A stretch of 5,363 bases of DNA, taken from positions 1 to 5,363 of the forward strand of contig JADGAW010000166.1 of the NCBI GenBank assembly GCA_015231815.1, given 5' to 3'. Source of the DNA: Nitrospinota bacterium. Its GTDB lineage: Bacteria > Nitrospinota_A > JADGAW01. The stretch's first letter is position 1. Every line of letters starts with the position of its first letter. The position numbers and the translations under genes are program-made. The notes beneath the pieces were generated by a model, which was given only the letters and a program-made list of their open reading frames with translations, was not told where the DNA came from and ran no database searches. This document shows, one piece after another, positions 1-5,363 of the stretch.

Positions 1-123
1 AATCGTGTGACTGCCGCTGAATTTTCTTTTTTTCTTGCTCTACTTCTCTTTGCCCTTAGCTTTATAACGCTGGGTATTGCAAAATTTTTCTTAATGAAAA
101 CTGAAAAACACCAATCACGATGA
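1..123 (+). CDS. pstC: PstC phosphate ABC transporter permease, C-terminal tail only (5' truncated, first 38 nt suspect)
   Basis: An open frame enters from the left edge and ends at a TGA at 121-123, giving 40 codons. Residues 14-32 (about LLLFALSFITLGIAKFFLM) are a hydrophobic helix followed by a short basic tail, as at the end of PstC, one of the two inner-membrane permeases of the high-affinity phosphate transporter. The assignment rests mainly on position: the stop overlaps the pstA start as ATGA, the usual pstC-pstA arrangement with translational coupling. The first 13 residues (NRVTAAEFSFFLA) do not look like PstC. Their 38 coding bases are an exact inverted copy of part of uppP at 2727-2764. 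Genuine pstC sequence therefore probably begins only near base 39, and anything upstream of the window may belong to another locus. Confidence 0.75.
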   Translation, partial: NRVTAAEFSFFLALLLFALSFITLGIAKFFLMKTEKHQSR

Positions 124-965
124 CAGGAAAAAAATACCGAAAAGTGGAAAGTTTCGTTGCCCTCTCCTTTTGTTGTATGGCAGCTCTTTTTGGACTCTTC
201 TGGCTTGTTTTTATTTTGGGTGATGTGGTTGTTTACGGCTTTAGTGCAATTAACTGGGAACTTTTTACTGAAGATCCTGCTCCTCCGGGAATGGAAGGCG
301 GTGGCTTAAGGAACGCCTTTGTTGGTCAACTCTTAATTACTTTTTTTGCAACCCTTATTGGTGTTCCCATTGGTATTCTCGGCGGAACATTTATTGCCGA
401 ATATGGCAGAGGGGGCAAGCTCTCAACAATTGTCAGTATGTTTTCAGATATTATGGTCAGTGTTCCATCAATTGTTATTGGAACGTTTGTTTATGCAATT
501 CTGGTAATTCCCTTTGGACATTTCAACGGATGGGCTGGTTCCGTAGCACTGGCTGTAATTATGATTCCGGTTGTTCTAAGAACAACTGAGGACATGTTAA
601 AACTCATCCCCTGGTCATTGCGGGAAGCTGCTTTTGCCTTGGGAGCACCCTACTATAAAGTAATTATTCAGGTCGTTTATCGAGGAGCTGCAACAGGAAT
701 TCTGACCGGAATTCTTTTGGCAATAGCCCGAGTTGCAGGAGAAACAGCTCCGTTGCTCTTTACCTCTTTTAACAACTCTTTTTATACAACAGATATGAAC
801 GAGCCAATGGCATCCCTAACAGTAACAATATTTCAATATGCGATGGGACCTTTTGACGATTGGCACCAAATGGCGTGGGCAGCATCATTTGTCATCACTT
901 TTTTCATTCTTATCGTTACAGTAACATGTCGTGCATTAGTAAAATGGAAATATGGAAAAAACTAA
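120..965 (+). CDS. pstA: PstA phosphate ABC transporter permease
   Basis: Inner-membrane permease subunit that pairs with PstC to form the phosphate channel of PstSCAB. The 281-residue length is normal for PstA. There is a hydrophobic N-terminal helix (about 13-40), a periplasmic segment (41-65), then helices at about 66-90, 105-130, 140-155, 190-215 and 250-270. The EAA loop that docks onto the ATPase is clear: REAAFALGA at 168-176, followed by the family-typical ARVAGETAPLLFT at 203-215. The segment SDIMVSVPSIVIG (109-121) is also typical of PstA. The ATG overlaps the pstC stop by 3 nt (ATGA) and has no evident Shine-Dalgarno, so translation is probably coupled to pstC. pstB follows after 10 nt. 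No frameshift or missing motif is visible. Confidence 0.95.
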   Translation: MTGKKYRKVESFVALSFCCMAALFGLFWLVFILGDVVVYGFSAINWELFTEDPAPPGMEGGGLRNAFVGQLLITFFATLIGVPIGILGGTFIAEYGRGGKLSTIVSMFSDIMVSVPSIVIGTFVYAILVIPFGHFNGWAGSVALAVIMIPVVLRTTEDMLKLIPWSLREAAFALGAPYYKVIIQVVYRGAATGILTGILLAIARVAGETAPLLFTSFNNSFYTTDMNEPMASLTVTIFQYAMGPFDDWHQMAWAASFVITFFILIVTVTCRALVKWKYGKN

Positions 966-975
966 AGGGAATTAA

Positions 976-1743
976 ATGGAAAAAATCGTAATTGAAACAA
1001 AAAACCTCAGCTTCTTTTATGCTGAACAGGGAAATAAACCCTCACTGAAAAATATCTCACTGCAAATTATCGAAAAGGGAGTAACTGCTCTTATTGGTCC
1101 ATCAGGCTGCGGAAAAACAACCCTGCTTAGGTGTTTTAACAGAATGCACGATCTTTACCCGGGAATTCGCTACGAAGGTGAAATTATTTTTGACGGAAAA
1201 AATATGCTTTCAAGTAATACTGACCTCATTGACCTCAGGAGCAGAGTTGGTATGGTTTTTCAAAAACCAACGGCATTTCCCATGTCGATTTTCGATAATG
1301 TGGCTTACGGCTTAAAACTTAAAGGAGAAAGCAACAAATCTGAAATAGCCGATATTGTAGAACAATCCCTGAAAAACGCTGCTCTTTGGGATGAGGTTGA
1401 AGATAAGCTCAATGCCAGTGCTTACGCCCTTTCAGGGGGTCAACAGCAAAGACTGGTTATTGCCCGGGCAATGGCAGTTAACCCTGAAATTATTCTCTTC
1501 GATGAACCAACATCGGCACTCGACCCTATTTCCACAGGAAAAATAGAAGAATTAATAGCAGAAATAAAAAAGGATATAACCATTATCATCGTAACCCACA
1601 ACATGCAGCAGGCAGCGAGAATATCTGACCATACAGGCTTTGTTATGTTAGGGGAAATGGTAGAGTATGGTAAAACAGAAAAGATTTTTACAAATCCAAG
1701 AGAGAAAATAACTGAAGACTACATAACTGGGAGGTTCGGATAA
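976..1743 (+). CDS. pstB: PstB phosphate ABC transporter ATP-binding protein
   Basis: Cytoplasmic ATPase that drives phosphate import through PstC/PstA. All ABC motifs are intact in 255 residues: Walker A GPSGCGKT (41-48), Q-loop Gln96 in VFQKPTAFPMSI, signature LSGGQQQR (152-159), Walker B IILFDE (172-177), D-loop SALD (180-183) and H-loop His208 in VTHNM. The sequence FQKPTAFPMSIFDNVAYGLK and the ending TEDYITGRFG are diagnostic of PstB as against other importers. The ATG is preceded by AAGGGA (965-970) with 5 nt spacing, the clearest ribosome site of the transporter genes here. The stop overlaps phoU by one base (TAATG), as expected for a pstB-phoU operon pair. Confidence 0.98.
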   Translation: MEKIVIETKNLSFFYAEQGNKPSLKNISLQIIEKGVTALIGPSGCGKTTLLRCFNRMHDLYPGIRYEGEIIFDGKNMLSSNTDLIDLRSRVGMVFQKPTAFPMSIFDNVAYGLKLKGESNKSEIADIVEQSLKNAALWDEVEDKLNASAYALSGGQQQRLVIARAMAVNPEIILFDEPTSALDPISTGKIEELIAEIKKDITIIIVTHNMQQAARISDHTGFVMLGEMVEYGKTEKIFTNPREKITEDYITGRFG

Positions 1744-2417
1744 TGAGTGTAACTGAATATGAAATTAAGCACCTCAACGGGTTGCTGTCACTTATGGCAA
1801 ATAAGGTGGAGGAGGCAATTAACAAATCAATCATAGCCCTTTTGACCAACGATACAGAACTGACAGAGGAAATCAAGGAGTGTGAGGGAGAGATTAATGA
1901 CCTCGATATTAAAATCGATCAGCAATGTATCAAGCTTTTAGCACTAAAACAACCAATGGCACAGGATCTAAGACTCATCACAACTGCTATGAAAATAACC
2001 TCTGAGTTGGAAAGAATGGCGGACAATGCCTTTAACATTGCAAAGAGGACTAAAAGTATGAAGGGAGAAAAATTTCCTGAAGAACATCATGAGGACATAA
2101 AAAAAATGGAAACCATGTCTCAGTCAATGGTTGCAAAATCAGTAGAGGCCTTTGTCACAAAAAACAAAGAGATGTCTCTCTCAGTAATTATGGAGGATGA
2201 AAAAGTGGATAAAATTAACAAAAAAATCTGCAAAGAGTCTTTTATGATGATGACAAAAAACCCTAAGGCAATTAACATTGCTCTCATTGTCAGTTACGTT
2301 TCAAAACATATGGAAAGGATAGCAGATCACGCCACCAATGTTGCCGAGATGGCAATATACCTTATTGACGGCAAAAACGTCCGACATATCCAACCAAAGG
2401 ATTTAATCAAGGAGTAA
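1743..2417 (+). CDS. phoU: PhoU phosphate signalling / Pst regulatory protein
   Basis: PhoU is a cytoplasmic helical protein that connects the Pst transporter with the PhoR/PhoB two-component system and limits phosphate uptake when phosphate is plentiful. The 224 residues form two homologous three-helix repeats. Each ends in the conserved metal-cluster motif E-x-x-x-D: ELERMADNAFNIAKR (E90, D94) and HMERIADHATNVAEM (E191, D195). The LKQPMAQDLRLI segment (68-79) is also typical. The ATG overlaps the pstB stop by one base. GGGAGG (1729-1734) lies 8 nt upstream as a good ribosome site, so this start is well supported. It is the last gene of the visible pst operon; no phoB or phoR is present in the window, and the next gene runs toward it on the opposite strand. 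Confidence 0.96.
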   Translation: MSVTEYEIKHLNGLLSLMANKVEEAINKSIIALLTNDTELTEEIKECEGEINDLDIKIDQQCIKLLALKQPMAQDLRLITTAMKITSELERMADNAFNIAKRTKSMKGEKFPEEHHEDIKKMETMSQSMVAKSVEAFVTKNKEMSLSVIMEDEKVDKINKKICKESFMMMTKNPKAINIALIVSYVSKHMERIADHATNVAEMAIYLIDGKNVRHIQPKDLIKE

Positions 2418-2467
2418 GTTTGAGAGTTGTAGAATATTTAAGGCTTGTTATACTTCAATAGATAAGG

Positions 2468-2486
2468 AAAAAAACACCTTAAAGGT
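2468..2486 (-). terminator. Weak candidate terminator downstream of uppP
   Basis: Read on the - strand, ACCT-TTA-AGGT forms a 4-bp hairpin followed by G and then seven T. It lies 18 nt beyond the uppP stop in the 86-nt gap between the convergent phoU and uppP genes (2418-2503). The T run fits an intrinsic terminator, but the stem is very short. On the + strand no hairpin with a U tract is seen after phoU, so the gap holds no convincing phoU terminator. Confidence 0.25.
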
Positions 2487-2503
2487 CATTCAAACCTAAT
2501 CAT

Positions 2504-3295
2504 CTACGACCAAAACCCTAGAATGAGAAAGCCCAAGACAATACGGTAATAGGCAAAAGGCTTGAAGTCATATTTCTTAATAAAGGCAAAAAGAAATTTA
2601 ATAACCATTAATGATGAAATAAAAGCAACCACAAGACCAGTTAGAATTACCAGAAAATCATCGGTGCTCAAAATATTTCTGTTTTTGAAAAGGTCATATC
2701 CTGTTGCGGCAAACATCGTTGGTATTGCAAGAAAAAAAGAAAATTCAGCGGCAGTCACACGATTAAAGCCTAAAATTAAAGCTCCCATAATGGTCGATGC
2801 TGAACGGGACATCCCGGGAAATAAAGCGAGACATTGTGCGCACCCCACCAAAAGACCCTTTTTATACCCGATATTTTCCAGTTGAGTAATTTCAGGATGA
2901 TAGGCCTTATTCTCAATAATAATAATTAAAACACCACCTACAATAAGGGCACAGGCAACAGTAATAGGGTTAAAAAGGTTCTCTTCCACCCAACCATGAA
3001 TTAAAAGTCCAACAATTGCTGAGGGAACAAATGCCAGACAAACAGTAAAAATAAACTCTCGAGAAACCTTATCGTTCTTAAAGTTCCCTAATAAAGAAAA
3101 AATCTTATCCTTAAAATAATATACAACAGCCAGAATTGAACCTAATTGAATAGAAATGGAAAAGGTTGTGGCAAGGTTTCCCGTAAATTCCAGATAGTGC
3201 CCGGCAATAATTAAATGTCCTGTAGAGGAAATAGGAAGAAACTCGGTTATACCTTCAACAACCCCTAGAATAATTGCTATGAGAAAGATATTCAT
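2504..3295 (-). CDS. uppP: Undecaprenyl-diphosphate phosphatase (UppP/BacA)
   Basis: Integral membrane enzyme that dephosphorylates undecaprenyl diphosphate to the monophosphate, recycling the lipid carrier for peptidoglycan and other envelope polymers; overexpression in this family gives bacitracin resistance. With the ATG at 3293-3295 the protein has 263 residues, normal for the family. It carries the N-terminal catalytic region EGITEFLPISSTGH (14-27, with E14, E18 and H27) and the second motif PGMSRSAS (160-167, Arg164). The rest is hydrophobic, consistent with seven or eight helices. The frame also opens at a TTG (3337), adding 14 residues that overlap the preceding PHP gene. I prefer the ATG because MNIFLIAIILGVVEGITEFLP matches the usual UppP N-terminus. 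Neither start has a strong Shine-Dalgarno, so coupling to the PHP gene 19 nt upstream is likely. Bases 2727-2764 recur inverted at 1-38. Confidence 0.95.
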   Translation of the reverse strand: MNIFLIAIILGVVEGITEFLPISSTGHLIIAGHYLEFTGNLATTFSISIQLGSILAVVYYFKDKIFSLLGNFKNDKVSREFIFTVCLAFVPSAIVGLLIHGWVEENLFNPITVACALIVGGVLIIIIENKAYHPEITQLENIGYKKGLLVGCAQCLALFPGMSRSASTIMGALILGFNRVTAAEFSFFLAIPTMFAATGYDLFKNRNILSTDDFLVILTGLVVAFISSLMVIKFLFAFIKKYDFKPFAYYRIVLGFLILGFWS

Positions 3296-3308
3296 GATGG
3301 ATACAATA

Positions 3309-3330
3309 AAAGGTTTAGCCTTTAACCTTT
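3309..3330 (-). repeat. Small inverted repeat at the PHP/uppP junction
   Basis: AAAGGTT and AACCTTT form a perfect 7-bp stem with an 8-nt loop. It spans the PHP stop codon and ends 13 nt before the uppP ATG. On the - strand no T tract follows, so it is not an intrinsic terminator. It could affect mRNA stability or translation of uppP, and AAAGG is exposed in the loop on the - strand. In AT-rich DNA it may also be chance. Confidence 0.35.
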
Positions 3331-3965
3331 GCAACAAGTGCTTCTGAATTGCAAAAGACAGCCTTTATTGTATGGTCACTAAGACCCGCAGCTTTTAGCA
3401 CTTTCTCTGCGTATGTTTTATCAATAAGGTCACCGGGAGCATGGGAATCACTATTGATAATCATTGAAGCTCCTGTTTCTTGAGCTAAAGCTGCAACACG
3501 ACCATTGGAGAGGGAATGTCCCTGACGGGAAGTTATTTCAAGATAAATATTTCTTTCCTGAGCTTTTTGTATTTCTTCTATTGTTATTAAACCGGGGTGA
3601 GCAAGAAAATCAATGTCTGAATCAAGAGCATAGCTGTTGGTAAGAGGAGCTACAGGTTCTACAATGGATTCTCCATGTACTGCAACAATTTTTGCACCTT
3701 CTTTTCGTGATTTTTCTGCTAATTTTGCAATCTGTTTTGGTGGGACATGAGTAATTTCAACCCCGGGAATGACGAAAATCCCCAGCTCTTTGTTTAACTC
3801 TTCACAAACCTTGGAGATATTCTCAATAACAAAAGAGTAATTTGATTCATCAACATGGTCAGTAAAAGCCAGAGCTTTATAACCTTTAACCTCAGCTCTT
3901 CTTGCAAGTTCAGAAGGAAGCAGGCAACCATCGCTAAAAAGTGTGTGTGAATGTAAATCTATCAT
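3315..3965 (-). CDS. PHP-domain metal-dependent phosphoesterase (histidinol-phosphatase-like)
   Basis: Predicted soluble cytoplasmic hydrolase of the PHP (polymerase and histidinol phosphatase) superfamily, which uses a multinuclear metal site to cleave phosphoesters. The metal ligands expected for the fold are visible in order: DLHSHTLFSDG (H5, H7, D12), FTDHVD (D36, H37), PGVEITH (E70, H73), AVHGE (H97), AHPGLI (H123) and NSDSHAP (D173, H175). At 216 residues it is shorter than classical HisK-type histidinol phosphatases (roughly 260-270). No his gene is nearby, so the substrate cannot be named. The ATG begins the canonical MIDLHSHT N-terminus, although no clear Shine-Dalgarno precedes it. 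uppP follows after 19 nt on the same strand, so the two are probably co-transcribed. A terminator lies immediately upstream, so the pair needs its own promoter (see 4001-4029) or readthrough. Confidence 0.88.
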   Translation of the reverse strand: MIDLHSHTLFSDGCLLPSELARRAEVKGYKALAFTDHVDESNYSFVIENISKVCEELNKELGIFVIPGVEITHVPPKQIAKLAEKSRKEGAKIVAVHGESIVEPVAPLTNSYALDSDIDFLAHPGLITIEEIQKAQERNIYLEITSRQGHSLSNGRVAALAQETGASMIINSDSHAPGDLIDKTYAEKVLKAAGLSDHTIKAVFCNSEALVAKVKG

Positions 3966-3977
3966 ATTATTTCAGTT

Positions 3978-4014
3978 AAAAAAAAAAGCCGGGAATACAT
4001 ATTGTATTCCCGGC
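3978..4014 (-). terminator. Strong intrinsic terminator of the cytochrome gene
   Basis: GCCGGGAATAC (3988-3998) and GTATTCCCGGC (4004-4014) form a perfect 11-bp stem, extendable by one A-T pair to leave a 3-nt loop. On the - strand it is followed directly by ten T (3987-3978). It lies 18 nt past the cytochrome stop at 4033-4035 and ends 12 nt before the PHP start. The run is T only on the - strand; on the + strand A residues precede the stem, so it acts on leftward transcripts. Confidence 0.93.
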
Positions 4015-4029
4015 AGTTGAATTAATCAA
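4001..4029 (-). promoter_or_regulatory. Candidate sigma70 promoter for PHP-uppP, embedded in the terminator
   Basis: On the - strand, TTGATT (4029-4024) is followed after exactly 17 nt by TACAAT (4006-4001). That gives 4/6 and 5/6 matches to the -35 and -10 consensus with ideal spacing. The -10 covers the hairpin loop and the end of one stem arm. Initiation would fall near 3994-3997, inside the other arm, giving a 5' leader of about 30 nt that cannot fold the terminator. No other good promoter fits in the 67-nt gap. The prediction is by eye; AT-rich DNA yields chance matches. Confidence 0.45.
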
Positions 4030-4032
4030 TGA

Positions 4033-5363
4033 TTAATCGTCTTTTCTTTTAAGGTCAAGACAGATTGGAATATCTGACTCTTCTTTGTCGGTTGGTGTAT
4101 CAAGTTCTCTTTGCATCAAGTTAATGTACCGTGATACAAGAAGTATCAGGATAAACATATAGCCTGAGAAGACTGCAAAGAAAAGAACCCTTTCAGAGAA
4201 AACCGACTCAGTTCTATGGAGATCTTCCTCAAGAGCATGATTCCATTTTTCCTTTTCTTCAAGTAAAGGTTTTACGACCTCAAGTTTTCCTGAATGTTGT
4301 TTGATTCTTAATTCTTTTTCATTAACCTTGTTGAGCCCTTCAAGTATTTTTTCTGACTTAGAAGAGACAAAAACTCCTTTTTCACCTAACTCATGAGCTT
4401 GATGCTCAAGTTCATGCATTTTTGAAGTGACGCCAACAATTGAATTCTTAAGGTCATTTGCTAACTTAAGTGATTCGGGTTGATGACATTCAGAGCTTGA
4501 ACACCCTTTATAAGGCTTTCTGCCAAGGTCTGCATAAAGGGTTCGAGGTTCAAAGTTTCTTAACCCGGCTCTTTGTGCACCATGAATTTCATGGCAGTCA
4601 ATACAACCTCTCATGGTTCCAAGTTTCTTAACTGAGGCTCCTTCACCATCCGTCACATCATCAATAGCTTCCTCTTCCTGTCCTTCTTCAAACTCCTCAT
4701 CATCAAAGCTATCACCCTGACTTGCAGAGAATCCACCCATCGTTGCTACCGAGTGTAAGGACTCTTTATAGTTGTCAACAACTTTTTCATGACATTTACC
4801 ACAATACTCTCCAAGTTCCTGTGGATCTGGAGCACCTTTATAACCTGTTCTTGTTTTAGCAGCTTTTCTTAACGTTCGGTTAATTTTAGCGTCTTTAAGC
4901 ATTTCATCGGTCAACTTATTCTCATACTCTTTAGGCATTTTTGAATTTCCACCGTGACATTCCTGACAAAGGATTGATTGTTCAGCATGAACTCCTTTAA
5001 AGTATGCATTAATGATATTTGCACCTTTTGTTGGTCTTACTTTTGATGAAGAATGGCATCGTACACAGAGATGGTTTTGGAGATTCTCCGGAATATTCTC
5101 TGAACTTTCTTCAATTAACTCATGAGGAAAACCAAGCAAATCAAAGTGGTAATGTTTTCCGGCAATGACTTTTTCTGTTTCAGAAACCCAAGCAAGCCCC
5201 GTTAAAGTAACCCAACCAAAAATGGCAATTAATAAAGTAATATTAATATTTCGTTTTGCTTTTGTATCACTAACCTTATCGCAAGTTTCCGAACCATACA
5301 ACATAGTAAGGAAAGGGAAAAAGATAATAAGACCTGGGCCAACCATTGTTACAATAACACCAG
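4033..5363 (-). CDS. Membrane-anchored multihaem c-type cytochrome with cytochrome b-like N-terminal end (5' truncated)
   Basis: Predicted electron-transfer protein with its haem domain outside the inner membrane. The frame stays open through the right edge, so the first in-window ATG (5346, taken as residue 1) lies inside a hydrophobic helix and is probably not the true start. Hydrophobic segments at 3-18 and 36-55 (GPGLIIFFPFL, then a charged linker) resemble the last helices of a cytochrome b/subunit IV domain; this is inference. Five c-haem sites follow: CVRCH (94-98), CQECH (127-131), CGKCH (182-186), CIDCH (248-252) and CSSSECH (282-288, a CX4CH variant). Spare histidines at 75, 92, 120, 198 and 255 could be distal ligands. 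An acidic insertion (212-235) separates haems 3 and 4. Residues about 297-385 are charged, probably helical or coiled-coil, and about 387-405 form a C-terminal membrane anchor with a short polar tail. I do not recognise a named gene. A strong terminator follows. Confidence 0.88.
   Translation of the reverse strand, partial: GVIVTMVGPGLIIFFPFLTMLYGSETCDKVSDTKAKRNINITLLIAIFGWVTLTGLAWVSETEKVIAGKHYHFDLLGFPHELIEESSENIPENLQNHLCVRCHSSSKVRPTKGANIINAYFKGVHAEQSILCQECHGGNSKMPKEYENKLTDEMLKDAKINRTLRKAAKTRTGYKGAPDPQELGEYCGKCHEKVVDNYKESLHSVATMGGFSASQGDSFDDEEFEEGQEEEAIDDVTDGEGASVKKLGTMRGCIDCHEIHGAQRAGLRNFEPRTLYADLGRKPYKGCSSSECHQPESLKLANDLKNSIVGVTSKMHELEHQAHELGEKGVFVSSKSEKILEGLNKVNEKELRIKQHSGKLEVVKPLLEEKEKWNHALEEDLHRTESVFSERVLFFAVFSGYMFILILLVSRYINLMQRELDTPTDKEESDIPICLDLKRKDD

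Noticed and set aside
1094..1315. 73-codon open frame on the + strand inside pstB
   Set aside because: It lies wholly within the intact PstB coding sequence in another frame, with no recognisable domain.
1688..1876. 62-codon open frame on the - strand across the pstB/phoU junction
   Set aside because: It is antisense to two well-supported genes whose overlap is explained by translational coupling, and shows no family features.
2418..2495. GTTTGA/TCAAAC inverted repeat (2418-2423 and 2490-2495) as a phoU terminator
   Set aside because: The 6-bp arms are separated by 66 nt and no U tract follows on the + strand, so this is most likely chance.
2562..2885. 107-codon open frame on the + strand antisense to uppP
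   Set aside because: It is the complement of the clear UppP reading frame; the Lys/Arg-rich translation is typical of antisense reading of a membrane protein.
5344..5346. ATG as the true start of the cytochrome
   Set aside because: In-frame codons GVIVT continue upstream to the window edge without a stop, the ATG lies inside a hydrophobic helix, and no ribosome site can be seen. The gene is treated as 5' truncated.

Overview
The window looks like a low-GC chromosomal piece from a Gram-negative anaerobe. The best guess is a Desulfobacterota (deltaproteobacterial) relative. The guess rests on the membrane-bound multihaem c-type cytochrome and the general flavour of the Pst/PhoU proteins, so it is inference and not a sequence match.

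Left half (1-2417, + strand): the 3' part of a phosphate-uptake operon in the order pstC (tail only), pstA, pstB, phoU. The genes are tightly packed: pstC/pstA overlap as ATGA, pstA/pstB are 10 nt apart with a good Shine-Dalgarno, and pstB/phoU overlap as TAATG. PstC and PstA form the inner-membrane channel, PstB is the ATPase, and PhoU links transporter state to Pho signalling. Any pstS, the Pho box and the operon promoter lie upstream, outside the window.

Middle (2418-3965): an 86-nt convergent gap, then a - strand pair. A PHP-domain metallo-phosphoesterase gene is followed by uppP, which encodes undecaprenyl-diphosphate phosphatase and supplies the lipid carrier for peptidoglycan synthesis.

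Right part (3966-5363, - strand): a strong intrinsic terminator ends a large cytochrome gene whose 5' end is cut off by the window edge. The visible protein has two N-terminal hydrophobic segments that resemble the end of a cytochrome b domain. Then come five c-haem sites (four CxxCH, one CX4CH), an acidic insertion, a long charged helical stretch and a C-terminal membrane anchor. It probably works in quinol-linked or periplasmic electron transfer.

Three things deserve attention. (1) The first 38 bases are an exact inverted copy of an internal part of uppP, fused in frame to the pstC tail; this looks like a chimeric junction (amplification or assembly artefact) or a real rearrangement. (2) A sigma70-like promoter appears to be embedded in the cytochrome terminator and would start the PHP-uppP transcript inside the hairpin. 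(3) The cytochrome has an unusual composite architecture. I saw no tRNA, rRNA, CRISPR array or insertion sequence.
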